From contig OW051472.1 in assembly GCA_932521025.1 (NCBI GenBank), positions 1,488,001 through 1,552,000 of the forward strand: a stretch of DNA of 64,000 bases, read 5' to 3'. Each line of letters begins with the position of its first letter. Within the stretch, counting starts at the first letter, position 1. The notes under the pieces are model-generated. The model did no database searches and was not told the DNA's origin. It saw nothing but the letters and a program-made list of their open reading frames with translations. Source of the stretch: Oscheius onirici (taxonomy: Eukaryota > Nematoda > Chromadorea > Rhabditida > Rhabditidae). The translations under genes and the position numbers were made by a program. Positions 30,001 through 45,000 of the stretch are shown here, in pieces.

Positions 30001-33000
30001 TGCTGAGAAATCTGCTCTTCCATCTGTTCATATTGTTAACCAAAAAACCATGTGTTCTTGAAACGAAAAATCAGATGAATCAGAGCCTCGTAATCATCGT
30101 CTCGAGCGATGTGTAATGAATCCGGGCCGCGAGAAAAACATTTCTCGCTATCAATCTTGTGAAATTTACAGTCTGTTTCAGTCTGAAGTTTTCAGTCTGT
30201 ACATTTTTCCTAAGTTTTAGGAGTTCATACGTACAAACTTATAATTATTTGTTTCATTTCTTGCATAAGTCTACCAGTTTCATTTTGAGTTGATTTCTGC
30301 AGATTTCCTTTATCGAAAAACCAATTTTCTAGCTAGAAACTGAAAAAAAGTGTAAAGACGTTTCTAAACATCAAGAAACTTCTCACATTTCTGCTTTCAA
30401 TCGTAGTTGGTTCCAGCCAGTTGTCTGTACTGTTGCTTCGACACATAAATGAAAACAACAACTAAATCAAACTACCCAGGCTCTAGTTGTTAGTTGCCAA
30501 TCATAACTACCGTAAAACCTCTATTAGAAGCCCGAGGCTTCCTATTTTCAATCAACTCAACTTCTAACAGAGGTTTCCAATCCACTACAAACTATCACCA
30601 AACCACATCTTTGAATTTATTGAATTTATAGCATTTGACACACACAAAAAATGAAAAAGAGGGAGCTTCAAAATATCCAGACGTTTCCTATATTCTCGTA
30701 CAAGTAGAGCAACTGGCCAGGGCTAACTGGACCATCGTCTCACTTCCGTCTTCGATGTCCACTTGCATTCAGTGCCAGGGTTCGATCCCGCGCCATCGTT
30801 GTTCAATTTAACCGCTTGTTTCATACGAGTCGGTCTTTCCGATCACGTTCCCGAGAGTGACTCAACATCATAAAAACCAGTTTTCAGGAGCACTCCAATC
30901 GCTGACTACATGAACACCGAAGTGGCAAATCAGATCTGGTACATGGGCTGTATGGAGAGGCAGGAATCCGAGAAAAAGTTGAAACCGATGCCCAATGGAA
31001 CTTTTCTCGTCCGATTCAGCAACAATCGACAGAGATATGCGCTTAGTATCAGGTGATTTGTGAAAAAGAAATTGGTGAAAATTGAAAAATTCCAGTTATG
31101 AAGGCGAAGTGAAGCATACTGTTGTTGAACAGAGCGAAGAGGGCAAGTATTTTTTGGACGAGGGATTCGTCTTCAACAGCATTGTGGTGAGTTTTAATTG
31201 CTGAAATTTCTAAGAAATTTGGGGAAAAATGTTTCAAAAAGAGCTGTAATAGTCAAGTGGATAGGATGACAGTCTATGAAGAAAGCGATCGCAAATGCAA
31301 TCCCGGGTGGTAGCACACGAAGGTAGTCTACCCTGGCATCTCTCTTTAGTGAAAACTTTGAAAAAAAAAACCTGTCCTGCGGATCCTGTAGCTTGAGAAA
31401 CCTGGATACCACAACCGCTCTCATCATCACTCCAAGACTCCACGACTCTTCGGATGTGATCCGGTCATGCGAAATGCATCGATAGCCGAATAAACAGTAA
31501 CCAGCCGGCTTCGCCGCCTGTCGGCGGCTTTTTTGACTTGTGTTTTCTTCTTTACTTCTGATCCCTTCCCCAGTCAACCGATCTCTTCTCATCCCTTCCC
31601 CGTCAACCGATCCCTTCTGATCCATTTTGACCCCTTCCCCAGTCAACCGATCTCTTCTTATTCCCTGCCTAGTTTATTTCTCCATTTTCCGGCTATCCGA
31701 TCTCATTCTCTCTCCTTCTTCTTTGCTACTTTTTCTGGAGAGATTTTTTGGAGGAAAAAGGGTTTCAGCAACATTTAATTTAAGGGACAGTCCCATTATA
31801 GCCAGATGGGAAAGATCTGGAAAGCCCGCGCATTCAAACCTCAAATACCTCAAATGTTGAATTTCCGTGTTTTACTGGTTCTATGCTTATTTTTTCGACT
31901 TCTACTTGTTTTTAATCGATTTGTCGTCGAAATTACCCCTAAAACAAGTGGTGGAAAGCTAAAATGGTGGAAAAATGAAAAAAATAGACAAAAAATCACT
32001 TTTTGGCCTAAAATACGTTATTTCCGTTTATTTCTGTCATTTTTCCACCAATTTTAGCGTCCTACTACTCATTTTAAGGGTTATTTTTGACGAGAAATCG
32101 ATTAGAAACAATTAAAAATCGAAAAAAATAGTGGAGAACGAGAAAAACGCTAAAATGAAATTTGTCGTGGGTCCCGCCACGCAATTGCCTGATTTCCCCT
32201 GATCACACGTTCACACACAATGAGACTGTCCCTTTAAAGAATTGATTTGGTGGCTATATTCCTTGGAAATAGACTATAACAATACACCAAAATTTCGTGG
32301 CCTCGGACAAACAAACAGACAAATACAGTCACAAAGTCAGCCACAGACACCATTGCGCTTTAATATTAAAGATAGTGGACAGGAATGTAAATTGCAGACT
32401 CTGGGTAAAAAACGGCGAAAACGTCGAATAATGAGTGAAAAAGCCGACGTAAATTCAACTTTAGATACTCTAGGCGCCAATCTGATTGTGAGTAAATAGG
32501 TCTCGTTACGAACTTTTTTTACATCAGTCCGCAGAGCCTCTAAAAAATTGTGGTAACTTTTTTTCCATAATCGCCGAGGCTTCACAAAATCCTTCAAAAA
32601 CAGTCTCCTTTTACCATCCCTCGAAACATTTATTGATATTTTTTTTAGCAATTTGTTAGCACTGAAAACTGTTATTGAACAATATTTTCGTGAAAGTCAA
32701 GTGTCAGGATTGGCAAGTCCATGCAGCGTTCCATGAACGAGCGCCAGGGCGGGCCGATAGCACAGTGGTAGAGCAGTTGAGTTGCAATGAGACTTAGAGG
32801 CTTCGAGTCCCGGTTGGTCCAATGGTTTTTTCCTTTACCTCTGTGACAAGTGTAACACAAGAACCACTTTTCCGAATCGGAGCGCAGTATTTGGAAACTG
32901 AATGAAACATGTAAATTTCCCCATGGAATACTGGTGTAAGCTCAAACGATGCGGCATTACAGTGTCATTTTTTGGCAAACGTTTATTTAAGAGACTGTGA

Positions 33001-36000
33001 AAACATGTTTCAAATGTAGGTCTAATGGTAGAGAAGAAAAACAACAATATTCATATGCGTGACTGTTTTGGAATCTACAACGCCCTTCCAGAGCTAAAGT
33101 TAGAGATTCCTCGTCTTCGTCTATTACTTCGCTTTGTCGCGGAGCCATTGTCCTAAACTCTTGTTCGTACTTGCCTCGTTACTTCGTTCGTTGCGAGGTC
33201 AAAGAGGAAGACAATGTTACTCCGATTTCCCGATTTCAAAAACTGGTCAGAGCAGGCCCATGTGGCTATTTTCATATATCTTTTACCCGATTTTCGGAAC
33301 GTTCGGTTCTAGTTTTTGACTCGTTCTCCACATTCCAAATAGAAAAACTATGCGCGCTTCACGATTGTCCTATAAGACTCTCAGTTTTCGGTTCAATAGT
33401 CTTCAATCCGCCTTGAAACTGGCTTACAGGGAACTTTCGTGTTTTCAAAGTTTTCACTAAAGTACCACTACTGCCGTGAAACTGCTGCTAGAGACTAATT
33501 GCGACAAAAAACCAGACTATCCAAGAGCACCAACTTCAGTTCGTATCTCTGTTCCAGAAAAGCTCGTTATTCAAAAGTTTGACCTTGTCCGGAACGGTGT
33601 TACAGCAGCAATGTTGCAAAGAATCTACTAATCACTTCGAAGAAACTGATTGCAATAATCACATGCTCTCCGACGATATTTTTGGCGTTTTCCAAGCGTT
33701 CTGAGAGGAAAAGAAAATCCTGTTTACAAAACGTTTGAAATAAAATGTTTCAGATTCGTAGGTTATTGTGTCGCTCTTCCAAAATCACTTAACGCAAAGG
33801 CATGAAATCTCTTACATGTGACAACAGTGCTGCGTACTTTCAGTAACGCAAAAATGCGTACGCGCGAGAATATAATTTCCCAGTTAATTTCGAATACGGT
33901 TAGCGTGACTAAAAATGTGCAACTTTGTTCCATGGCAGGCACTGAAACATCATAAAACTCCTAAAAATTGAAAGTTTCAAATTGTTTCAACGAATTGGTA
34001 TGTGTCGGCTACTTTCAAAATTCAACAATGAAATATGACAATTCTTTAGTTTTGACCTGAAATTTTAGCGGCTATTTTTGAGTACTATTTTGGAGATGCG
34101 AAAGAATCCGAAAGCGATCAAAAAATCCAGCTACCTACTTATATATTCAAACTACGAAACAAAAAAAACTATTCTTTTGGCTATTTCACAATTCCACACC
34201 TCAATATTTCAGGAACTGGTAAACTACTACAAAGTCCACAATTTGTGCGAGAGCTTCAATTCTCTGAACACCGTGCTGAAGAATCCCTATCGGGACTGTA
34301 AGGTCTTCCGAGTCATCCATGATTTTGAACAGGACGAGCCGAAATTTCTATCTATCAAAACGGGGGACATTTTGACGCTCATTGACACAGTTGGAGAGGA
34401 TCGCGGCTGGTGGAAGGGGTCCATCAATAATCGGGTGAGTACACTTTTCCGAACTTTCATGAAGTGAGAACAGTTTTTGGCAAAAAATAGTTCGCTTTGG
34501 GAATTTCGAATCAGACAACAATTGCTCGCAAAACTTCAGTCAATTCTATTACCGAACAGATGAAACATTTTATGAATCAGAATTCCAGTTAAAAACCTGT
34601 GGAAAACAACTTTGGGTTGATCGAATAAGAGAAATTCGAACAAGTCCGACGAGTGGAAGATAACAATATATCTAGTAGAAACTTTCTTATATCCCAAACC
34701 TGAAACTTTCTGAATCTTGGCATTCAAAATAATTTCTTTTCTTAAAAATAAAACTTCGCTGTTTTCGTATAAGTAAATTAAACCTTTGTTTTTTGCAAAA
34801 GCGTATTTTGAGGATTTCGGTAGCCGAGACTCGTAACTGAGAGATGGTTTTGTGATTTCGTATTCTGAAGTGAAGTTCTTGTCAGCACAAAAATGCCGAA
34901 AAGTCTCCTAACACCAAAACGCTATCGCGAAAATTTGGCCGTTTTTAAAAAGAGAAGAAGAAGAATCCCCTAAAATCCAAACTGTCCCAAAAGCTCTCAA
35001 TATTTTTTTTCGAGGTCGATTACCCCCAGGAACAATCCCGGACCGATCCGATCAGTTTGAAGGGTAGCTGTAGAACTAATTACAAATACTTTTGACGCCC
35101 CCTAATATATTGTTTGTTTCAATACGATCGTGTAAGTGAACGAATTATGCTCTTGACAGTTAGTTCATTTGGCGAATGTCAATTAAAAGAATTTTGAAGT
35201 AGTTTTGCTTTCTTTTTGAGATTCTCCTGTGCTACTGGGCATCGATTGAATTTTTATTGCCATACACGTGAGACATTTTACGACTCCCATTTTCCGTCGT
35301 TCCGACAAAAAACTAAAAGAAAACAACTTGATCACGTCTGAAAAGATTGGATATCGATAACGATAAACCGAATATAAATTTTGTTATATTGCAAACCTGA
35401 AACTTTCTTGGCGTTCAAAACTGTTTCAATGGTAAACTACAGACATTTTTGTACCATATAATCGCAAATTTCACCCAAACAAAGTTTTTCATACCTCGAA
35501 AAAGAAGATCAAGAGTTATCTTTTTTGGTATTTGAAACAATTTATCGATCCCTTTACATAGGAATTTCGTATACGTCACTCATCAAACAATTTTGCAGGT
35601 CGGCTTCTTCCCTCTCACCTACGTTGAAGAGCTCTCGGAAGAAGAACGGGGCTGATTTTTCCCCTTTTCCCTCCCCTCCCAGTCTTTCGCCTATCATTTT
35701 CGCCAAAACATATTAATTTTTATCCGATCTCATCTCTGAAAATAGCTACTTTCCAGTCGCATTCCTATATTGTACAGTCACAGATTTTACACTAAAAATA
35801 TGCAATTTTGACTAGTAGAGTCATTTTTGGGTTCAATAACTGATTTTTCGGATTTTTGGTGTTCTGCAAAGTTGTAGCCCAGATCAGGGAAACTTGGCCG
35901 GCCAGCCAGGTTATGAACACGGCGCCCACCTGGCCTGGCCAGGCCAAGTTAGGTTGTAAACAGCGCGCCAAACCTGGCCAGGTTCGGTCAGGGTTGGCCA

Positions 36001-39000
36001 GGTTTGGCGGCTAGGATCGCGGCGGGTTACTGTAGTAAATCGATAAAACTCGATTTTTCGGTTTTTTCGATTTGCTACAGTACAGATTTACTACGCCGCA
36101 AGGGTCCCGCCGCGATCCTAGCCGCCAAATCTGGCCGAACCTGGCCGCCGCGACTTTTTCGGCCAGGTTTGTCATCCCTGCCCAGATCATAAACTACAAC
36201 TTTGTAGAACATCAAAATGTTGAAAAACCAAGCTTTTGATCCAAAATTTGGCGCTACTTTTCGAAAATCACCCACACATCCACACCTTTTACGAGTACAG
36301 CTTTTTTTGTAAATCCCCTCTCTCCCTTCCAGTGCCTTTTTTGACGAGATTCTGTATAAGAAAATCAGATATATTTACTTTGTGAATAAACAAGAATCGT
36401 TATCATTGTATTAGAAAAGAAAGGGAAGACCCATTGGCAGTGAGTGACAACGTGTAAGCTAGTTAGAACATGTAAAGCAGAAAAATTTCCTAAAAGCTGG
36501 GAGAGGAAGTGTGATTTTGTGGGTCGAGCGTGAAGAAAAAAACGTTCAGCTATCATTTTTGGCTATTTTCAGGTTTTCCGAAGGCAATAGCAGGTTGTCA
36601 AAACTTCCTAGCCATAGCCTAACCAAAAAACAATTATGTGGGTATTTCACCTAGCTGCATGGCAATACTTCTTCTTTCCATAGCTGTTCTTATGATTGTT
36701 TTGAAACAATAGAATTCAGACTTTCAAAGAAAGTGGACGCGGCAAGACAGTCCAGCCCCCAAGGCAAGTAGTCAAGCAAAAGTTGAGTTGCACTGTTCCC
36801 GAAAAAAGCAAAAAAGCTGTCCTAGGGTTCTCGTTTCTCGAAAAAAGAAGCAAGCTGTGAAATTGCGTTTTTCGGATACTGTCTATTTCTTGTCATTGTC
36901 AAAGTTTTTTAAGAAAAATGTATCCTTTTGAAAAACAACGAGCTTCGCAACTAAAAACACCTAATCTTTCTTGTTTCACCCATTTCTGAAAGGGAATTGA
37001 TTGGCTAACAGTGATATTTTTCCAGCCTGTTTTCTTTTTATTACCCAATTATCATATCCACTTTAAATTGCTCCCAAGTCTCTGTGTGTGTGTCTGAAGC
37101 TCTAATTGAGGATAAGGAGGGGAGCTTTGGGCGCAAATTAGTTTTTAACAAGTCGCGACAGGAAAAGCAAGTGCGCAAAGGGTTCTTATGACTGATAGTT
37201 TCTTTGGAGAGTCTGGGTGACTGGAACAGAGTGACAAAAGAAGAAGGTAGGGACAGTAAGATTGAGACTCACTAAAGATAAGGCCGGGCGACCCGTTCAC
37301 GTCCTACATTTTGAAATTAGGCTTGGGAGGGAGCGGGTTCCAATGTTCCTTTCCCGCTTCAAAATTGTATTGGAACTAGCGGGTTCCGCTCCCTCCCAAG
37401 CCTAATTTCCCGCTCCCTCCCAAGCCTAGTTCCAATACAATTTTGGTAGTTTCTTTGGAGGGTCAGGGAGAGTGCCTGGAGGAGAGTAACAAAGAAGGAG
37501 TGAAAGGGAAATCACGACTACGGCTCCGTAACAATTTCTACTTTAGCCCTGGAAGGGCGTTGCCAACCTTGTTTCCTATATGTTGCGTCATACACAGAGA
37601 CTGAAAAGAGAAAAAATAAACTTGAAAAGTCAACAAACCAAGATGAACAGACGCATGTCAACTAACACTCACAAGCTCAGCGGCTGACCAGGACCCAGAA
37701 AACAGACAAAAAGCTGTTTAGAGCCCCATTCTCTGAGGAATATTTATTGTTTCGCGAGTAAGATAATAACTGTTCCTGGGATGAGCAGGTTATTTCGTGA
37801 TCGAATCTGCTAGAAAAATGTTTCAGCTGTTACGTAAGTTAGGGACTTAAGGAAAGAGGCGCTGCTATTATGCCGAGAGGTAAGTCTTTTCATCTCCCCT
37901 ATAACTCCGTCCATAAAAACAAATCAAGCAAACTTGGAACCAAAATTTAAATCTACCCGGGGCCGAATTAATATATGCGAACCCTGGAACGTTTATCATC
38001 TGAGTACAGTAACCGATTGAAATTTTGACGAAAACACTATTTCGCCTGTATTTCTTCGGGGTTGCGTTCTACAGAAAAGTTGTCAACAACAATAATTACC
38101 GCCTCAGCGAGACATGTTACCCGAACCGCAAAGAGTCTTCTGCGGTTCGGTCAGCATAGCAGCCAACGAAGAGCTCTAAAGAACTGGGAGAACGACTCTA
38201 GTTTTGGTCATTCTCTCCAGATTCAAAAAAAAGATAGGTTGCGAATAGGCTAAGCTTAGAAAGACAACCTGGAAAGTTCTATGTTTTTCAGTGTATTGCG
38301 TGACTACTCACGAGGGTTAGGCGAGGTCTAGAAAACATTCGCGCGGTCGCGACAACTGTGCGATACTGAGATCTGCGCCTCTAGCTCGTACCTACAAATT
38401 CTAAGAGATCACGAAGGTAGGGCAAAATTCGATCTGAAAAGGCAGAAGACACGTGTCAAAGTAATTTATTCCCGACGAAAAAAAAAAACTTTGACACTTT
38501 TGTCTCTCAAAAGGTTCTAATTGCCCTTCTTCGACTTGGGCTTCTCTATCTGGCTGCCGCCTTTCTGAACGTTTAAAACGAGCGTGTTGTCGTCTTCCGT
38601 CAGGACGACTGAGTTGCTAGTTAGCTTGTCCGTCTGGAGCTTCTCAATCTCACTGCCGATGTCGTAGACCTGAAAAATTGCTCTGTCCCTATTTTTCAGT
38701 CTTTTGTTCCTCTGTCTCTTTCCCTCTCTCTCACTCACCTTGTTCATTGTGATATCAAACTGTATCGGCTGCTTGAGGCTACTACTCTTGACACCCTCCA
38801 TCGCGTGTCGAACTGGTCCCTCCTGTCCGGCTTCCAGAGTCAGCGGTCCCATGAACATGAAGTTGGTCTTGTCAACTTTTCCGTGATCCATATTCTTCGG
38901 CTCGAGTTCCGGCTGCTCCGGCTCCTCCTGACTCTTCTCAATTATCTTCTTGTTGATCGGCTTTCTCTTCGCATGCGGCTTGCCGCCCCCAAGATTCGAC

Positions 39001-42000
39001 GAGTGACTCGGCGGTTGAGATGTTTCCTGCGTAACTGTTTGCGCAACTTCTGGCACTGCTCCTCCGGGCGACTTTTTCTCAACGACCTTCTTCTGATTCA
39101 TCTTGTTACGTTTTTTACGGAGGACGAGGACGATGATGACCGCCGCGACAATCACGATCACAAGAACGATGAGTCCGATGGCGATTCCGATATACCTGGA
39201 GCTTGTTTTTGAGACTGAGGGACAGAGGGAGAGAGGGACAAAGAGACAGTAAAAGTTCTAAACAAACTCACAATCCACTACCCTTGCTCTCTCCCTTGTC
39301 ATCTCCACTCTGTTGGTTCGTCTCTCTATTCAGCACGGATTCCTCTTCCTGATCTTCAGTCGTTGTAGTCTTCCTCGTAGTCGACTGAACTGGGACCACA
39401 GGAGCTATCGTAATCCTGGTGGTCGTAGTGGTAGGCTTAGTTGTGGTGGTAGTCGTTGTGATAGGAACTGTACTGCTCGAGAGTACTGTAGAATTCGTCG
39501 GGGTTACGGTCGTTGTATTGGAAATGACTGGACTGCCTTTTACGATTTTCGTCGTCTCAGTTGATGATTGGTCGTTCGGAAGAGGGTTTGCAGCTGTCAA
39601 GAAATCTCCAGTAGACACAACTGTACTGATCCATGTCGGGAGAACAGCGGTAGTCGGGAGAACAGCACTGGTCGTAAAGAAATCTCCAGTAGGCACAACT
39701 GTACTGATCCATGTCGGGAGAACAGCACTGGTCGTAGCTTCAGCAGTCGTGGTCGACGGAACCGTGAGAACTGTGGTTGTGGTTTCACTTGAAGTGGAAG
39801 CCGGAGGAATTACTATTGGACAGATCTTCGCCATCTCCTGCTCGGTCACAAGACCGCGAAAGTACTTCAGCTCTGAATTGGCTATTTACTGAAGAAACTG
39901 TTCCTGTGTCAGTCGCTTTCTCAAATCCCTTAGTTTTTCCAAAGATTAGAATGTAAAAGTTCAAAAATTCAAAAGTTTGACTAATTAGTGTTTTTATTTT
40001 CTTGAAAATTGAATTATTTTCTACAAAAATCTACCAAAAAGGGACAAATCTACCGAGGTTTCATCGTCTTCTCATTGCCAGAATTTTTTTTTGCTATGTA
40101 CCAGACCTAACAAGAACCTAACAAAACTCAAAGGTAACTAGGTAGATATGCAAACAAGTTAAAACAAAAAGAGCTTTTCTTACTTAAAATGACCTGGAAA
40201 ACTTAAGAATACTGACAGTCTTGTACAGTCTGTTTCTCAATATACTCTTACTCAGTGGTCGAGACTCTCCGTCCTCCAAGCACACTTTCAGTGAGACAAA
40301 ATAAGCTACCTGGTAGATTTAGAACCTTCCACAAAGTTTTCAGAAAGTAAAGGAAACTAACTTGATACAGGATTCGATGTGGCGGGGGCTCCCCATTGTT
40401 GATTGTTCCCGTAGATCCTCTCATGTTCGACGTCTTTCGGACGAATGGAGCCGGTAGCTGGTAGCAGCAGAAGGACGAGGACGAGAGAAGCCAACCACAT
40501 GGCGTTCGGGTAGCAGAGCTGACTGGAGTCTGGACTGGAGTGGAAGTCGCTATAAATTTTGACAAGTTACACTAACTTGTCGGGACAGGACAGCTTACTG
40601 GAACTTTGCCTCTCTCTGTCTGTCTCTCTGACTCTCTGTCCCTCTGTCTCTCTCTGCCCCTCTGTCTCTCCTCAATCCACGTTCAGATCAGCTGACTCAG
40701 CTGCATCCCTTTGTTTGCTCTAGCCATCCCATAAAATTCTGCAACCATGGGCTTGTCCTTCTCCTTTTTCAAAGACTGGTGGTTCGGTCAACAAGATTAC
40801 CGCATACTAATGACCGGTCTGGACAATGCCGGAAAAACTACCATGCTCTATAAACTGTCCATAGGAGAGGTTATCCATACAATTCCCACAATCGGTCAGT
40901 TTTTAGACGATTTTTTTTTGGAAAAATTTATAGGGTTCAACGTGGAAACTGTCACCTACCGTAACGTGTCTTTCAATGTCTGGGATTTGGGAGGACAAAA
41001 AAAGATCAGGGTCCTTTGGCCTTACTATTACTTCAATTGTCAGGTTTCTTTGTGTCATTTTTGGAAATTTTGTGTTGTTCAGGCCATAATTTTCGTCGTG
41101 GATTCAACCGACTACTTTCGATTCAATGAAGTGAAAGAAGAATTACAGGCAATGCTGAAGGAGGAAAGTCTGAAAGGTCAGAAATTTGCTGGAAATCTCA
41201 AGGATAAGGTAAAAATGGATATCTTCTACCATTGACGAACACTTTTTTTTTGCAATCACCACAACCAGCCTCTGAAATTTTTTATACAAAAAAGGCAACC
41301 GTCGAAGTACTGTTTCACTTTGACTTTCTGATTTGCACAGACTGACTTTTTGATTTGCACTTTTCAGGGTACTTCCAGATCTAAATTTAGTGTTTCAAAC
41401 TTTCTATTTAGTCATGTCACAAGCCGTGATCATTCAATATTTTCGTAAGATTTGTCCACTAGTGGTTTTCAGTTCGGTAGTGAATATAAATGCAGTTTCT
41501 ACCCTTTAGTTGTCTTGAACAAAACTTCACCCGTGTAAGAAAAAACTCATGGTTTTTATGTTTCGTGTACGTCCATATTACAGAAACACTTCGAGCCAAA
41601 AAAGATAGTTTTTCACCTCACATGAAATCTATAACAAACCCATCGAATGCACTTTTCAGAAGCCAAACTGCTCGTCCTGAACAACAAATCCGACCTGCCA
41701 ATGAGTAAATCCGCTTCAATTGTGGCCTCGGAGCTCGGAATCAGCGCCATTACGAACCGAGAATGGGCCATTCAGAGCTGTTGTGCCAAGTCGGGAGAAG
41801 GAGTTATACAGGGACTGGAGAGGTTGTATTTGTCATTGACGGGAAGAAGACAAATGCTGGGGGAGATTTGTTAAAATGAACTGTTTTTCTCTTATTTTGG
41901 ATATACTTTTTTACCCAGTTAGCAGACTAACATTGCCATTTGAAAGTCTTACTATACCGAGTTAATGAAACATTCTACATTATTTCGCGCCGAGTTATAA

Positions 42001-45000
42001 TGAGTTCCAAAATGGATTTTCAGCACAGAAACTAAAAGTGAACAAATTTCAAATGGTGACTTCGAAATAGGGAAAGGTTGCAACGCAAAGCCTCAAACAA
42101 CAACACCTTGTACATGTTCTTCCAAACCCCGTTGTTTTCTTCTTTTTTTTGGCACCGATCCAACAGTCGGAGTGAAATAGTTATTTTCTGTTGAATGAGA
42201 TATCAGGAAACAACCAGCAGTATCTTCAATCGTTATCAGGAAACAACCAGCAGTATCTTTCAACAAAAACGATATTCATCGAGAGGGTCGCTTCTAACAT
42301 TTTTGACGTGTTGCTCGCGATTGAAAAACGAATATTGTAAGAAAAAATACTAACTCATATATGCTCCTGACGAAACAGTTTCTTTTCACTTTTCGCCATT
42401 GTTGTTGGTTCTTTTGACACCAGTACGGCAACGGTGGAAAATCAAATCGTTGAATGTAAACAATGTCATATTGTACGCAACACTTTCCGGAAAACAAACA
42501 TCAGTATCTTCGACAAAAATAGCCGAAAAAATGATTTCTGCACGAGAAATAGCTAAATTACGAATAAAAATTGCGCGTCAGATCGAAAATGTCCGCCACG
42601 CATTTTTGCGTACGAATTTGGCGCGCGTTCAAATTTTATTTTTTTCTTGAAACGTCTGTATCTCGGCAAGGAAATTTTTTTTTTCGTTAACTCGATAAAC
42701 TCGTTACTCTACTAATTGAGTACTACAAGATTATACCACTTAGAACCTGTGGGGTTGCTATTTTTCCCCAGGATTTTTAACCAAACTTCGGTCGCCGTGG
42801 CTCAGCCTTTAAGAATTTTCGGGATTTTATGGTTGGTATCGATAGTACTCGTCGAGTACTACATACGTATACCATCGATATATTTGGGAGCGATCAAGTG
42901 AGTTCGTACACTACGCGATTTATAATTATAAGGTAGACTAGAAAGACTCGGGCTCGCTGCCTTCGGCAGCGGCCCTTGCTCCGCGCGCGAGAATTTACTG
43001 TAGCCGGAAGGCAAATTTCATCAGAGTTTTTCGCTTACAGAGTGACTCTGGCGTTACTCTAGGAGAACTCGTTGTTTTCAGCTAAACTGGCTTGCATTTT
43101 ATCGAGATACATGTAATGACAGTCTCTACACCACTTCTCACGCCGCTCTTTACAGATTAGTTTTCGTACGCCATTTTCCGCTTTCTCGTTCAAGAAAAAC
43201 GTTTTGCTAGTTGTAATACAGTACGACAGGCTGATCTTTTCAAACAAATAGCCCACGCAGCTCGATTTTCAAAAAAAGAGTTTTAGTTGTTCGCTTTTAC
43301 GCAACTTCGACTCTTTTTCTCAAAATTTCAGCAATCAATTTTGGATTTCTCAATTTCAAAAGAAAGAACTCGTCCAGAACTACACGCTGCTATGTTGAAA
43401 ACCTTGAAAAAATGCATAACATTGCGAGAAAATGGGTCCTGAACACGCAAATTTTCGAAAATCAAAAATTCGATTTTTCACCAAGAACGAAATTTTTTTT
43501 TTGATAAAAAGTATGTTAGGTTGTTAGTCTTGGCAAGCTCTATCGACTACATGTACTCCCATTGCTGGAACTTGAAAAATGTGACTCAACTTTTTTGGAC
43601 TTTCGACCCTCGCAGCTCCCAGGTCTTAGCCTTTCGGGCTTTCGGACTGGTACCACCTTACTACACTACACTAATACTATACTACTATATAGGTAAGACA
43701 TCGGCATTCGACAAAAAGTGGGTCCATTCCGCAAAGCATTTATATATTATATAGGTGACAGAACACGACAACCCTCCTGAAATAGAACGGCCTTACATCT
43801 GTTCGTGTTGAAACATCGTTTTCTCCAATTTTTCGCCATTATTGTCATATTTGGCACCAGTTCAAATGGTGCTGACGCTACGTACATCTTTCGTTTCCGA
43901 CGGGACCTGTTTTTTTTCGCTTTCTAGAGATTTTCCCTTCCCCATCTCCTTCCTCTCCCCCATCTTTTCAAAAAAAAACTCTTTCAGTAGTTCTGAAACG
44001 ACAAAAGTGTGAACATTTGTTTGGAAGAAAAGCGTTCTAGCAAACTTTCTCACAAAAAAAAAATACCGTTCGTGTTCAAGAAAATGGTTAATTTTTAGAG
44101 TAAAATGTGACAAAACTTGTTTCCAGAGAACATTTTTTTTTTGGTTTTTTTTTTGCGCCAGAAAAAAAACGTTGAATGTGCGTGAAAGTAATCTCGATAT
44201 ACGCGTAATCACTGTAACAAAAAGTGAACAATTGTGAAAGAGGCAACATCAGAAAAAAAGCATTCGTATGACTTACGAAATAACTGTGTTTCACAATCTC
44301 CATACATATAATATGTTCATTTACACATTTGTTAACAAGATTTTGTGCCTGATTCCTGCAAAAACTCATATTCAACTCCAAATGACTGACTACAAAGAAA
44401 AGTTCAAAAGGCTTGAGAATTTTGAGAACTTTCACTTTCCTACAACTGATTTCTTAACTTCATTACTTATGCTTACTGTTTTTGCAGAATGGCTCCTGAA
44501 GATACTAATGGGCATGGGCGAGTTTTTTGTACGCAAAATCGGCGTAACTCGTGCCATTTGTAATTTACCGAATGAATTTAGTTCTTTCTTGTTTGACCAG
44601 ATAGCGCGGAAAGTACCGTGAAAAATTGAATAGAAACGACTAGTCAACTGCAATTTCTATTGTTTCAATGGCTGTGTAAATCAGAAAGTCAAACAGAAAC
44701 AGTACTTCTGATTGGAGAACGGTACTTTTCTATATAAAAAAGTTGCCAGGCTGGTATGAGCGTGCTGGTGATTATACTCGGGCAACTCGACTAGACTCGA
44801 GCCGATTTTTTAAAGGTTATTTGGCTCAACAAACGGGAAATAACAAAAGATTTTCTTCATTTCTTCGTATTTGAGGTGCGGAATTTGAAAAAAAAATTGT
44901 AAATAAATCGACTCGACGCCCAACTGGTAATGGCAAAAAGCAGTTTTCGTCAACTGTGGAAAGTAACCATTGCATAAAATTTCCAGCGCATATAGATTGC